Assembly (NCBI RefSeq): GCF_000499845.2
Contig: NC_023749.2
Coordinates: forward strand, 44,896,108 to 44,960,107
Direction: 5' to 3'
DNA: 64,000 nt
DNA from: Phaseolus vulgaris
Taxonomy: Eukaryota > Streptophyta > Magnoliopsida > Fabales > Fabaceae
Of the stretch, positions 44,949 to 59,900 are shown piece after piece. Position 1 is the stretch's first letter, and every line of letters begins with the position of its first letter. The translations under genes were made by a program, and so were the position numbers. The notes beneath the pieces were generated by a model. That model worked only from the letters and a program-made list of their open reading frames with translations. It ran no database searches and was not told the DNA's origin.

Positions 44949-47900
44949 ATGGACCCTGACGACGTCGAGAATCCACCTCCGGTGACTACCAGCACAACCA
45001 ATTCGATGAAGCTGAAAGAGGTATACAACTATGCATATCTCAGTGTGTATATATATCATCACTGATATTTGTTTTCTTTAATTTAATTTAGTTTTCTTTT
45101 TTTCCCAAATTGTTTTATTTAGACTGAGCTCTGACTAAATTCTTGAAGTTTCTGTTCTAATATGGGGTTTTGGAGGATGATCGTGTTCCGGTTGATCAAT
45201 TTGGGTTTAAGTTGAGGCTTTTGATTTCCAAAGTTTTTTTTTTTAATGTTGCGGTTGCATGCATTTGATTGAGTGCGAGGTTTGTCGGATTGCATGCAAC
45301 AAGCTTCCTTTGTCGGTGTTGTGTTTCGGGAGAGGGATTGTGTCTTGATTGCAACATTGTAAATTTTGTGTGTTTTTTGGTTTGTGATGTTGTTTTTGTT
45401 TTATTTTTTCAGTCTAGTCTCCAGAGTTTAAACTTGTTTAGTCTGGTTGTGAAATTGTGTTTATCAGCCCAAGTTGGTGGTTTCTGTTGTTTTTTACACT
45501 AACAATGTTGATTTTGGATGATGTGGCAAACCTGTATTTGATGTGGTATGTTCATGTGTTACCGAGTTAACCAACTTAGTGTGGTAAATTGGTTCATGTT
45601 CTTTTGAGATTGCAGGTTTTTTTCCTAATGGTTGCACTCTTGTTACCAAGATTAGCTGACGTTTTAGGACTTTTTGGCACAATGTTTGGTGATTTAGCTA
45701 AGATTGGATTTCACTGCTGTCGAGTTCGATCTGCTTTCTCTTTTTTTTGGTGACGCTTCAGAAAAACATAACGACAAGAATTTTGATACAATTATGCTAT
45801 TGTTGGAAGGAATAAACAATCGAAGAATTAACAAGCGTGCCAAATAATTTTATATAAAAGGTTTTTCTGTCCGTTTTCATTCTTTTCTTTTGTTACCCAG
45901 AAATTTTTCTGGTATTGTTCCATGTAAAGCTGTGTTCATATTTAAATTTGGGTTGTTTTCAGTTAACATATTGTAATTGCAATTCCTAATTGTTTAGTTG
46001 TTTCTTCCCCTGTTGTATCGTTGCTGGGAATGTCTTAACATGCTGCATTGCTGATTAATTATGTCTTCATCATAAATTTTGAACAGTGTCGCTTTCTTTC
46101 CTAATTTTGACTGAGATATTCGAATTGACTGAATTGATTGAATTTACATACACTTCAATAACAAATTTTTCCCTTTTATATAATTTTATGTTTTCTTGTT
46201 TTTTTTTTCTAAGATTCAATTATGTCTATGGGATTTATATTTCTCTTAGACTTGTATATTAATTGTGTTTTACTTTTGTAGGCCATAAGGCATGATGTGA
46301 TTGACATAGACCACAACGGCAATGATTTTGCTAAATTAGTATTAATTGGTGATAAAGTTAGTAAAATTGAGAAGGGGAAGGCGATAGCAACCATTCATGA
46401 TGGTTATGGTGATCATCAAAATATGGTATACGATTTATTGTTTCTCACAAATGGTTGTTGTTATCTTTTCTAACATTCTAAAAGACTCAAATTTTGCTTG
46501 AATTTTTTTTTCAGGAATTGTTTGATGATGTTATGGATAAATCTGGATCAGGTGATGGGCATAATTCTGACAGCTCATGTGATGATGATGACTACTCTGA
46601 TTTGTTTTCGGATGATTACATGGACGTAGACCAATATGCTTTACTACAGTCACATTTTGATAATGTGGACATACCTCCCGGAATTGAGGTACCTATTCCT
46701 TGGTTGGCAGAGTATGATATAGGTTCAAAAAAGACTAACAATGATTCGTTGCCTCCATGGTCTCATACCAAGTCTGGTGCTTACAATTCTCAAGTGACTG
46801 ATTTATCTCAGCCTTCATTAACATTAGAGCCTACTAACCTTGAAACCCAAGGACCTTCAGGTAATTCTAATTTGCAAGTTAAAATGAATAAGCACCCTTC
46901 TGCACAAGAGTCATCTTCCCCTCTGGTAACTTGCCCGAGTAAGAAGAAATCAAATGCCCCAAAACACAGGAAGCATAAGTTAAAGTTGGCATTTGGAATG
47001 AAGTCATCTAAATCTAATTGTGCTCCTGCTAACCACATCTTTGTAGACAATTTTGAGGCCAAGAAACTGCCAGATGTAAGTGAGGTACTAAATTGGGGAC
47101 ATTTTGGAAATTCTAAGACAGCAGTTGGAAGTAACACTTTACATCATTCAAATTTTGTTGGATCTTCTTTTCATTTTCCTGGAGCTGGATTTAGTAACGA
47201 TATGTGGTTAAAGAAAGATTTTCATTTTCCGGCAGTCCCTAGTTATAAATATAAATCAAGTTTTGTTGGTCCCTTTGTTCCTTTTCATGCTCCTCCCGAG
47301 CATTTGTTTGATAACTCTTGGCTTCATTGTTCTGTGGGAGATGGAAATAATGAAGCAGCTGCAGCTGCCGATAATACTGTTGCTACAATATCTGATGAAG
47401 CTAGAGACGAAATTTTGAGAAAATTTCAAAATTTTAAACAATTTGACACCATTGAAAACACTTCAGATCATTACTTTGTTAACGCCAGCTGTTCCGGGAC
47501 ACAGGTAACCTTTTAATGCATTCCTTTCTTTTTTCTGTTTTCATATTAATTATTTAGGCTTGATGTCAATTTATTTCCTGAATAGATTCCACAGAGTTGT
47601 GCTAAAAGAATCCAGGAAGAGTGGAAGTCATTGGAGAAGGATTTACCGGGTGAGAGTTTGTTTAATATTCCTGTAATAATGCCTAAAACATTTTCCATCA
47701 AGTCACACTCTGTATTTTATTAAATTGTTTTCTTTTTGAGCTGATGGATCTTATCATGTGATTGTTATTAATATGATAAGGATACTTATTGTCATATAAA
47801 AAGACCATTTGCATAGCTTCATTATATATATACTTATGAAACAGTGGTTATCATTGTTTTCCTTCATGGAGTCCAGATATAATTGGTCTGAAACTAGAAG

Positions 47901-50900
47901 TTAATATGGCTGTATATCATGTTTGGAATGATTATGAGCAATGTGCTACATGCTTTTCGGGCATTCCCTTGCTGTTTCTTTGACACTATATTTTATCTTG
48001 ATCAGATTCAATATTTGTCAGAGTCTATGAATCAAGAATAGATCTTTTGAGGGCAGTAATTATTGGAGCAGAGGGAACGCCTTATCATGATGGCCTTTTC
48101 TTTTTTGATGTTTTCTTCCCAAGTACCTATCCCACTGTACCCCCGGTCTGTGGTTGAGGATACTGTATCTGAATTGCACATTTTTTTATGTTCACTTTTT
48201 TCTCTTTTCAAGTCTAATCAAGGGCATTTTTCAATGCAGCAAGTCCACTACCACTCTTGTGGGCTTCGGCTCAACCCAAATTTATATAGTTGTGGAAAAG
48301 TTTGCCTTAGTCTACTTAACACCTGGACTGGCAATAAGTATGAGAAGTGGATTCCAGATGTTTCAACAATTTTACAGGTTCTGGTCTCTATACAGGGTCT
48401 AATCTTGAATTCAGAGCCATACTATAACGAGCCTGGATATGGCCGTCTCATAGGTTCTAGAGAGGGTACATTTAATTCCTTGCATTACAATGAGAACACA
48501 TTCATCTTATCATTGAGGACAATGGTGTATATCATGAGAAGACCTCCAAAGGTTTTTATTCTTGAAATATCTCCTTTCATTTTTTTATATATTAAATAAT
48601 TTGTATCATTTGAAAAAGTGTACTTGTCATGTTCACTCATACTAAATTGCACATTGATGGAATGTCTTATCATGTAGTGAATCCAAATTTCATGCATTCA
48701 CACCCAATTTCATGCATTGCACACTTCATTGTATAGTTGTTTGGGACCAACTGGTGCATTAATGTATGATTTACCAGTTCAACAGCAAACCCATAGTCAC
48801 TTAAGATATGCTCACTGCTGTTATTAATAAAGTAGATATGGGCCACGCTGATCAGTATAAAGCTGGGCCTAATCTGTCATAGGATGTTAGGTCAATTAGA
48901 GACAAAAAGGCTCCCCGTCTAGTTGAAGGACTACTGTTGATGTTAAATTTCCCTTAATTCTGTTTTGCTGTGAACCATGTGGATGGTTAACCACTAGAGT
49001 ATATTTGGTGCATTGGGCAATTGCTTGCGGAGTGAAGAATTTGTTGAATTTTCTGTTTGGACCTTCCTTTGCTCGATAAAGGTTTTCTCATTTATCCTTC
49101 ATCAATATCTATTGGTTCTTTATTGATGTCTTATGCCTCCAAAAAATGATGAACTACTTCAGTAAGTAATGTATGGCCAGATGTTCTAATGCAAACACAA
49201 TTCAAGGAAGTGTTCAAATGGAGATGGTGATCATGATTAGATTCTTCAACAATCTTCCAACAAGGGTGGTCCTCAACTACTACACACCCCGAGTCCAATG
49301 AAGATCCACCTTCCAACCGTTTATGCCTATGAACCACTTGCTTGCATTTTTCAAGCTGAATAGTATTTGGCTTTGACGCACACTTCTCTTGATGAACAAA
49401 TTGCATTTCTTCCCTTCTCTATGTAGAGACAAGCTCTTGCATGGTATTAATGAGTGTTTCCTAATCTTCAAATCATGACTAGGGATGCCTTTTTCTACTC
49501 CGTGGAGCTCTGTTTTTTCTATTGTAGTTAGAAACCGTTAATCAAGGTTGTCAAACTTGAGAGTCTACGTAGAGTTTATTTTATATTAAACAAATATTTT
49601 AGTAACATAATTAATCAAAGTAGTTAAGTCCACAACACTAAAATAACTACATTTAGTAGGGAATGGAATTATATAACTTTCAAGTACCTCAAATAAATAA
49701 GTTCATACAAATATTACAAAAGTTAAATTGTTAAAGTCATATAAATTAAATAACTAGAAATGGACAAATATCAAGTTTCTATGTCCAATCCTCTAATGAT
49801 ATCATCCTCTCCTCCATCATCATCATCTTCATCACAATCATCATCTTCCCCTGATGAAAATTGTACATGCACATTGGCATCAAAAGTTATATTATCAAAG
49901 ATCAAGTGCATCTAGAATTGGATCTCTTGTTGCTCCATCTAATTGAACATTTTGACCATCATATGCACCTTGAACTTACTCAATCTCATCAATATCATCT
50001 CCCTCCTTCTCAGTTATCCATTCTTCATATGATTGAATATCATCAAAGGGAAGAGCAATCGTTTTTCTAATTTGCTTATTTTTCAACTTCAATTTACACA
50101 TGACATAAACCAAATCATTCATCTTTTTTCTGATGCAAATGGTTTCTTCTCTTTGTATGAACCTATAATTAAATAGGAAATTTAGTGAATATATAATCTA
50201 AATAAAGGAATTATAAATAACTTAAATTACCATTTCATATGAGCTCCAATTACGCTCACATCTAGAAAAGATATAAGTCAAGCTTAGAACTCGGATAACA
50301 AACCTCTTCAACTTTGGAATTTCATTCCTAAACATCTCCCACCATTCTCCAGGAAGTAGTGCTTTCCTACATTCCTTTGCATCATCCATTGCAAAAAGTT
50401 CTCTAGCATAATGAAAATCAACAAGTTGTAATTAATTTGTCTTCTTTCTGCAACATCCTTAACCAATCTTTTCATGGACGTATACAACCCTTCTTTCACC
50501 TCATAATCATCAACTCTAAACTCAGGTTCATAATGGAAGTGGGGATTGAGATAATATGAAGCTGCATGCAAAGGCCTATGAAGTTGATTATCTCATCTTG
50601 CATCAATTATTTTCCAAACATCTTGGCTACATTCAATACCAACTATCATATATTAGAAATAATTTCACAAATAAGTAATTAAATTTTGGAAGAGAGAAGC
50701 TATAGAGTTTTTACCTTTTCTAAGTATGATTAAAGTTGCACTTAATCTTCTCCTTTTGCACAATCCATCACTTCATATATGAAACCCATTGCAGGCTTCA
50801 TATCTGAGTCCACCACTTTGAGGCACGTGGAGACATCCTTCCAAAACCTACTATCTAATATCACATTTTCCACTTTTTGCCCCTCTTGTGAAATTCCAAA

Positions 50901-53900
50901 GTTGCTTGTTTTCCATTCTTTAGAGCTGAACATGGTCAACGATTATGCTTTCAATTCATGAAGACAAGCTAGAGTCAAATAAGCCATGGCAAATCTAGTC
51001 ACACCCAGCCTTATAGTCTCTTCCTTTTGTGAACTTCTTCAACATGCTAATTAACATTGATCTGCCATAAATGTAAGTGATGATCTTTCTTCCTTTCTTG
51101 ATAGTAATTTGATGGACCTTCAAATTCTTTTCAAAATCTTCAAAAATCAAATGAATGCAATGTGAAACACTTGGGGTCCAATACAAATGCTCCCTTTTTT
51201 GCATCAACAACTCTCTAGCTACCTTGAAATTTGCAACATTATCAGTCACCACTTGCACTACATTTTCTTCTCCAACAAATTTAACGATGTCATCCAACAT
51301 CTTAAATACTTTATATGCTATTTTTTATATGTATGAGGTGTCCAATGGATGAAGAGAAATAGTTCCTTTAGGACTATTCACCAAGATGTTACAAATAGAA
51401 TGTCATTTTTTTATTTGTTCACCCCATCAAACATAATTGTGCAACCTATTCTCTTCCACTCATCCTTGTATTCTTGAAGTATTAAATCAATTTTGTTGAC
51501 TGCTTGCTTCAAGAACTTCTCTCTAATATCATGATAAGATGGGGGTTCATAGCCCACTCCATATTTCCCAATCATTTCACACATCTTTGCAAAAGTGGGA
51601 TTTTAATTATATTAAATGGAATACACTTCTGTAAAATAATTCAGCAACTTGAGCATCGACTTCTTCTTTATAACCTTTTTTCATCATTTGATTTATGGTA
51701 GCTTGAATTCCCCCCTACTGCCACCAACTCTTTCTTTTCCCTTAGAACCAAATATACTTTGTCTTTCTTCAACCCCCTCATTTTCTTTTCTGCGACAACT
51801 TTTTTCACCAATTTTTTTAATTTCTTTTGAAATAGAATCACAAGGTTCATAATCCTCCCTAGTTCCAACAAGATGATGCTTGAATGTGAATATTCCTCCA
51901 CTCACAATCTTTGAACAATAGTTACAATTTACTTTTTTTTTTCCATTCCCATTAACATCTATCACATGCTTCCATCCAATGTCTGATCTATTTCCTGGAG
52001 CATTTCTACTTTTACTTTTAATAGATGAATATGCACTTGGATTGCCCCTAGTTGAATTTGATCCAGTCCCAGATATTCCTTAAAAGACGATGAATTTGAA
52101 AAATGAAATATTTTTAAATTAGAAACAAAATTCATTTGAAAAATAAAAATAAAAATGTTCACAATGTGATGCATTGTTCCAATCTGCCAAATGAAAAAAA
52201 AAATCTCAACTATAAGTTATAAGTTTCTCCCAATCTACAGATGCACCCAAATTAATTTTTTTAAAGTTTCTGTTCTGCACCACGTTTTCTCCCACTTAAA
52301 AAGAAAACCTTGCAACAAAGCAACTCAGATGAACGACTCTAACCTGATATCAAATCACCATCATAGACTTGCACGATGACGAATGACACCACCGCATGAC
52401 GACAAAAGCAACCATCGCGCGCGACCACAAACGCTGCTTCGAACACCACTACTGCACCTGACCATGAACACCACCATTGAATGCGACCGCAAAAGCCACC
52501 ACCGTACAAACAGAGAACAAGGCGAGCTAGCGAGCACGACAAAGGCAATGAACAACGAAACTAAACCTCAAATGCACGAGCTTCAATGCCAGTGAAAAAG
52601 GTCAGTTTATTTGATTTTTTGTTTCAAACGACAACATTTTGGGTTTAAATGAAAAACCCTTTGGCCTCACCAACTCGGAGACAGACTCACGAGTTAAACT
52701 AAGTTCACCGCGAGTCTACCGAGTTTACCCCAAAACCGTGTTTGGTTTCGATTTAACTCGCTCGGGGTGAGTGGGAATGTAAACTCAGACAAGTGAACAA
52801 GTTAAATCGCGATTTTTATAACCATGTCGTTAATAGTTTATCTTTAAATATATAAGTGATAGTTATTAATTCAGATTCATTTGTAAATTTTCCAAAATCT
52901 CTCCTTATTGAATTTAGTTCAGAATCCATTCTTCCCTTGGAATCCCTAGTTATTTCAATTCTTTCAGTAATTCCTGCTAGAATTGTCTACATTAGTGGTA
53001 TCCAACATATTTAATGGGTTTTCAAGGTGTTTAGGTCCAACTTTATATTGTCTATCACCCTCAAACAGATAGACAAAGTGACGTTAATAAGTGTTTGGAA
53101 CCTTCTTAAGATGCATGTGCGAAGATGTTCCTTAGGATTGTTCAAAGTGGTTAGCTTTGGCTAGGTGGTGGTATAATAAACTTATCACAGTATCATGAAA
53201 GCTAGTCCTTATGAAGTAGTTTATGGCTAGCCTAAAACCCTTTAGCTTATCTTCCTTGTTTATCGGGGGACTTAAGAATAAAACTAGTTGATAGAAGTTT
53301 GCAGAAGAGAGAAGAAACATTGAAACTGATTAAGTTCCACATGAGAAGAGCACAAAACAGGATGAAATAACAAGCTGATAAACACATAAGTAATCAAACA
53401 TTTGATATTGTGACTTTGTGGCTTTTCGAAAAAATGCTAAGCTAGCTCCAAAGTATTTTGGTCCATTCTTTATTGAAGATAAAATTGGATCAATGGCAAT
53501 ATAAGTTGCAGCTTCCTGCTCATTCTAAAGTTCATGAAGTGTTTCATGTTTCTCAACTCAAAAGACTTGTGGGATGTGACATCAAGTTCTATTCCTATGG
53601 ATGATACTAGTGTCATAATAAATTCTTGATTAAATGACTTGAAGAGAAGCAACAAAGCAGTTACCAAGGTCCTAGTTCAGTGGAAGCATCAATTGCCCAA
53701 CGAAGCTACTTGGGAGTTCTTCTATGATCTCCAAAGGAAGTATCCATATTTTAATCCTTGAGGACAAGGATTTTGTTAATGTATGGATAGTTATCCTTAA
53801 ATATGAAGTGATGATGATCTGAATTATTAATTCAGATTCGTTTGTAAAATTGCTAAATCTCTCCTAATTCAATACAGTTTGGAATCAATTCTTCCCTTGG

Positions 53901-56900
53901 AATCCCTAGTTCTTTCAATTCCTTGAATAATTCCTTCTCCTAGAATTGTCTACATCGGTTTTGGTCCCTTGTCCTTCGAAATAATTGATTTTCCGTGTTC
54001 AAGCTCCATCAAATCAGATAGGTTTTCGATTTTCAATCCGAGTAACCTTAGCCAATTGAGTGCAAGGTTTATATATGGAGGTTCTCTTGAATTGTCTTTT
54101 ATGTAGTTTTTTTTATGACAAACATCGTGAGTTGGTCGTGCTTTGTTCTCCCAAACTTGCCCAAGCCATTGGGTTAGCTACTTTTAATTATGGACAAGTT
54201 TGTGTGTTATAATTGTTTCTCTCAATGCCACACATCACCCAATTCCTTATCTCTCTCTCTCTTTCTGCACACACCGCACTATGTGTCAAAAATCTAGCAT
54301 CGCTAAATCGACAAACTCCTTCGGTGGCCTCTCACACAACGATAAACACTCATTTTTTTGTTGGTATAATACCCTCACGGATTCTATTGGACTGAACACC
54401 TCACTTTGCCTACTTGAAATACACACATCAAACAACATACTAACACTCACTCACAACTTCGAAGAAGATTGTAAAAGGATACAAAAAATGGAGAACTTCT
54501 CATTATTCCCTAAAAGCATGCTACAAAACACATATAATTCTGTTTTTGAACTAAACATAATTATTAAATTCTGTATTGACAGTTGTCGCTATAAATGTTA
54601 TTACAATTATCCCCCTTATTGAAGGGACTTGACCAGAAGGCCTTGGAACAGCCTAATCAAAATCTAGAAATTGCTGCTGCAATTGGTGTAGTTCATGCCA
54701 AACTGCATCACGAGGATTACTTCCATTGAATTAAAACCTTAGTAATAGGGTTATTTGCTTTCTTCATTCTTTTGTCCAATACAACCAATGGTTTAAGTTG
54801 AATGTCCCCATCCTCAGTATAGGCTGGAAGATCCTTGTTAACAATGTGATCACCGTGATAATTTTTTAATAAAGAAACATGAATAACAATATGAATTTTA
54901 GTTCTAGTAAGTAGTTCAAGTTTATAGTGTACTGTACCAATTCTTTCTGAGATTGGAAAAGGTCCATAATATCTTGTAGCCAACTTATGGAATGGTGTGT
55001 TGGCTAATTCCATTTGGTTATAAAGCTATATCTTAAGTAGACCAAATCTCCCACATGAAATTCCTTATATAAACAATTCTCAATTAGTTTCATTATGATT
55101 TGAGCTTTTTGTAAATTGAGGTGCAAGATTTTAGTGATCTACTCTCTAGTTTTTATAGTGTAATCAACCGCTTTGACTAGAGAATATCCTTCCAAAGTGA
55201 TATTGGATATTGAAGGAGGATAACCATATTATGCCTCGAATGGTGTCATTCTAGTTGCTATGTGAAATTTGGTAGTACATAATTCAGCTGAAGACAAATG
55301 ATCAACCCATTAGTTTGGTAAGTCCTTGATAACACAACGTAAGTAACCTTCCCAAACTTTTCTTCTTATTACAAAATATGGTCCAACAACTATCTCTCCT
55401 TTTCCTCCAAAGAATCAATCCATCAAAAGTGTAATGTTTGTAAGGTCTGCGGCGTGACTGAACCTAATCCAAAATTTTTGTAGTTTAGGATCATGTTTCC
55501 ACGAGTCTTGAGCCTCCAAAAGTAAGCTTGAAGCAACATGAAAAATTGTAGTATCTAATGCTAAAATCCTTACCCTTATATTCAATTCTAAAATCCAACC
55601 CCACTAGCTTCTCCAATTCCCAATTCTGGATTAAAGTTGTTGGAGCTTGCTCCAATAAGTGTTTCAAGGCTTTTTATTCAGTTTTGATTATAAAATGTTG
55701 ACCCAAAAAAAATGTTTCCACTTCTTCACTGCAAACAATATGGCATAAAACTCCTTTTCATAGGATGAAAGTAATTGATATTTGTGACCCATGGCTTTAC
55801 TAATTTAAGCTATTGGGTGACTTTTTATGAATATCAACCTCTGCCATCTAACCTGATTATTCCCGCTCCTCAAGTCCAGTTTAGAGAAATAACTTGCACC
55901 ACTTAGTTCATCCAATAAATCTTCAATGAAGGGTATAGGGAACATTTTTTTGATAGTCAAGGCATTTAATTTCCTAAAACCAATGCAACATCTCCAAGAA
56001 TAATCATTTTTCTTAATCAACACCAAAGGAGAAGCATAACAATTGCCACTTTCCCAAATGAAACATGTGGTTAACAAAGCCTTCATTTGCCTCTTGATTT
56101 CTTCTTTCTAGACTCGTGGATACCGATAAGGTTTAAGACAAAATGGTTTGTCATCAACCGAAAAAATGTGGTGATCGTATCGCCTTTTAGGTGGTAAAGA
56201 CGTAGGTTCCTTGAATAATCGAGGAAATGATCCTAACAACTATTGTAAATCTGAATCTTGATCGTAAGATAAAGTGGTTAAAGGTTGATCTGTTGTAACA
56301 TTATAGCACATTGATGCTTGTAGAGACAATAATACATCTTAATATTTGGATGATTTAATTTTTCGAGCGAGTTCACACAAATCTAGGGAGGAATGTCCCC
56401 TGTAAGCAAACTAGTTTTCCTTCATGCTCAAATTTCATAGTTAACTGACCACAATTCAATTCCATCTAATTTCACCCAATGTTTTGAACCATTGCATACG
56501 AGAATAACCCCAAAAGTGTTGCTAGGTAACACCAAAAAATCAGCTTTGAAAACATGATCATGGAACCTTGACTGCACTAAAGGACAACTTTTAGATACAA
56601 ATAATTCCTTATCAAAAGCAACCATCACTGGAAAAGTATGTATACTACAATATTTTAGTCCAAGTTCTTTAACCCAATTAGTACTTATAAAATTGTGAGT
56701 ACTACCTGTATCCATTTAAAAACGTAACAACTTGCTCTTAATCCATCCTTTCAACTACAGAGTTGTTACCTCCAGCTACTCTTTGTAAAGCATTCAATGA
56801 AATACGAACATCTTCATCCTTGATTAAAGCAAGACTCTAATCCATAATATCAGTGTATGTCTCCCCTCTGAATGGGATGTAGAGTCCTTGGCTATATGTT

Positions 56901-59900
56901 CTTAAGCATTGAAAATAGCATTCATCTTGCCCCAAACTTGACACTTTTGCTTATGATCATTATTCTACTTTTCAAAACAAAATCAACAAAGTCCTTTAGC
57001 AATACGTTCACTCAAGGATGATGCAAAAGAGGGATGCGGACTTTGAGTGTGATTTAAAGTAGTAATAGAATAATTTCGAGTACTAGAAGAAATAACAAAC
57101 CCCCAAACAACATTTCTCTCCCCAAATTCTGAAGGAAATGACTTACCCAAAGAAAACTTGTGTCATAACTTGAAGAACTTATCTTGTAAACTAGCAATAC
57201 GAATTGCCTCATGCATAGAACCCGAAGTATGCACCCTGACTAATTTTTCTAATTACACGGTTAGTCGAGAAAGGAAAAACTTTAAAGCCAACTCTTTCGA
57301 AATCGCTACCCGAGCCAATAATGTATCAAATCTTTCAAGATAATCAAGCAAGGTCCCATCTTGCCTCAGTCTTGCAAAATCAACTATAAGATCATCAACA
57401 TCGCTGGAATCAAATCTGCAACCCGCATCTTTTAAGAATTTGTTGCCAAGATTTCCCTTCATTATTAACATTTTACATGTAATGCCTTTTCCAAGAAAAA
57501 GCTTTACAATCCATGGAAAGAAGCAATAAACAACTTCTCTGTGACTTAGGGGTTCCCTCTAATTCAAAAAATTGTTCCGCTTTGGCCTTCCATTCTTGAA
57601 AATTTGATCCATCAAGTGAAGGAAATGGAACTTGTGCCCTTTCCAATGTTGAAACAACCGTTTCAGCTTATTCAACATTCATATCATGTGGTAAAGATGC
57701 GTTGAGGCTGCAAATGCTATCGTTGGGCCTTTAGTGGACTTTTGCACCGACTCCAAAGAATGTTGAACATATTCTTGATGATCGGATAGGTTCTTTTCAT
57801 AAGAATCAATCCTAGATTCCAATTCTTTTGTGGCCACCATTATCACCTAGCAAATTGATACTAATTGTTATAATTGTTTTTCTCAATGCCACACGTCACC
57901 CAATTTCTTATCTCTCTCTCTTTGCACACACCACACTGTGCCAGAAATACAGCACCACTAAAACCGACACACTCCTTCAGTGGCCTCTCACACATAACGG
58001 TAAGCGCTTAATTATTTGTTGGTATAATACCCTCACGGATTCTACTGGATTGAACACCTCACTCTACACACTTGAAACACACCAACCAGCACACCAACAC
58101 TCACAACTTCAAAGAAGTTTGTAAAGGATTTATAAAACTGGAGAACTTCTCATTATTCCTCCAAAACATGCAACAAAACAATATATATAATTCTGTTTTT
58201 TGAACTAAACAGAATTATTAAATTATGTTTTGACAACTGTCACTACAATTGTTATTACATTGCGGCACCTCTTTGTTATACACCGATTTCCTGTGACAAT
58301 TGACCAACCCACCACAAACTTTGAGCTCAGATGTAACCCTTTTATTTCCTGGGCCTTCTTCCCCACGCACCATAGGTCTCCCCTCAATCCCAAGGAAAAA
58401 ACGCCTCATTCAAGCATATATTCAAAATTGCAGCACACAGGTTGTGTTTTAATTGTGACGAGAAGCATGCACGCAATCATAGATTTGAGGATTGCCAATT
58501 TTTATTCATTCAGCATTTGAATGACCCTCTTGATGTGCCCATTATGGTGAAGCCCATGGTGGGGGACCACATTGCAGTTCCTATTGAATTGGTTAATGAT
58601 TTGGAACCAACCACATTGGGTATGGCCCAATTTCATCTGCCTTTGGCCCTCTTGTGTGATCACCTTCTCATTGTACCCTATGTGTGTTTGGCACATTGAT
58701 TTAGGCAGTTTGCATAACATTATGTAACCTCGTATGACAATTTTTGGGATTACCTGTGGTGGCTATTCCATTCATTCAATGTTTCTGTGGGTAATGCTGA
58801 GGCAATTCGATATTCTGGTGTTTACCATCAAGTACCCTTGAAATTTGTGGATCATGTCTTTTTCATGTTCCTTTCTATATCCTTTTGATACACAGTGTGC
58901 ATTTGGTGCTGAGTGTTCAGTAGTTACTTACAGATGTTAGACCCATGTCTTTCTGAGTTTTCATTTTAGTCAGTTGCAATTCATGTGTCAAGGTCACCAA
59001 TTGACCCTCACGGGGTCCACCTGATCCACACCTCACTAGTGCTTTCTATGCTCAGTTTTTTTGATTTGTGGCCAACTAATGCTATTGATTCATTTCATGC
59101 TTTCACCATTACTTCATACTCCCATTCCTCTTCCATTTCCACTAAAACCTTGATCCCAACTTCACCTTTCTATTTTGATCCCTCCCTTTTTAACCCAGAC
59201 CTGATGGCCATTCTAATTTCCGCTTCTAACATATTGCAAATAACTCATGGCCTACCCCCTCTTCGTAACCATGATCATCACATCCACATCCTTCCAAACA
59301 CTGCCCTCTTAATGTTTGGCTATATTGTTACAGGCAATGCCAGAAAGACATTTGAACTCTATGTTGCAAGAAATGTTACCTGAGGGTATTGTTATAATGA
59401 GCACTAGTCCATTTTCTTCTCTAATGTTATTGGTGAAAAAGAAGGATGAGACATGGTGATTTTGTGTAAGATTATCACTCACTTAATGCACTAACAATCA
59501 AAGATAAGTTTCTCATTCCCATGGTGGATGAATCATTAGATGAACTACACAGAGCCGGCTTATTTTCCAAGATTCACCTGTGCTCCAGTTATCATCAAAT
59601 CAGACTGGACCCCGGAGGACACTTTCTAAACAACCTTTTGGACAGTGGATCCATTTTGAATTCTTAGCAATGCCTTTTCGGCTTACCAATGCCCCATGTA
59701 CCTTCCAGGGGACTACAAATGAGTTATTTCATGCTTCTTTGCGTAAAACCCAAGATTGCACATCTGACAGTGTACAGCTGGGACAAATCTGTCAAAGGTT
59801 GTAAGGTCCATTAGAGAGAAAAAGCCTCCTGTCTGGTTGAAGGACTGCCGCTCGTGTGTGTCACCCAGTAGCTTAAGTTTCTTCTTTCAATTCTGTTTTG

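Larger units (their letters stand above)
52827..53954 (+). mobile_element. short Ty3/gypsy relic with two LTRs
   Basis: Direct repeats 52829-52991 and 53774-53954 share 'ttattaattcagattc.tttgtaaa', 'tctctcct.attgaat', 'cttcccttggaatccctagtt' and 'agaattgtctaca'. After the first comes TGGTATCCAACA (52996-53007), a primer-site-like sequence; before the second is a purine-rich 'gaggacaagga'. Between them are only the end of integrase and the C-terminal region. The left LTR start was hit by the hAT insertion. Confidence 0.75.
54205..58259 (-). mobile_element. Ty3/gypsy element nested in another gypsy, TSD TTGTG/TTGCG
   Basis: LTRs 54205-54605 and 57866-58259 (about 400 bp) are direct repeats with ends TGTTAT...TTACA as read on +. 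On the minus strand a primer-site-like ATTAGTATCAATTTG follows the 5' LTR, and a purine tract AATAAGGGGGATAAT (54606-54620) precedes the 3' LTR. Flanks TTGTG and TTGCG differ by one transition. Internal frames are all broken. Confidence 0.85.

Noticed and set aside
44575..44985. Two overlapping + strand ORFs of 136 and 125 codons, Ser/Pro/Leu-rich
   Set aside because: They come from the CT-rich leader of the E2 gene. The ATG at 44949 joins in frame to clean splice sites and the family N-terminus, whereas these frames lead nowhere.
48063..48599. A 178-codon ORF overlapping E2 exons 5 and 6
   Set aside because: It reads through intron 5 (48146-48239); the spliced frame gives the conserved UBC fold.
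50779..51852. Plus-strand ORFs within the hAT
   Set aside because: Antisense to the readable transposase blocks on the minus strand.
52383..52595. GC-rich ORFs at the right end of the hAT
   Set aside because: Three frames are open at once because of 'accaccac'-type repeats; no domain and inside the transposon's non-coding end.
58985..59383. A 132-codon + ORF considered as a host protein
   Set aside because: Its C-terminal [13 protein letters not shown] region and the RT pieces just downstream place it in gypsy pol.
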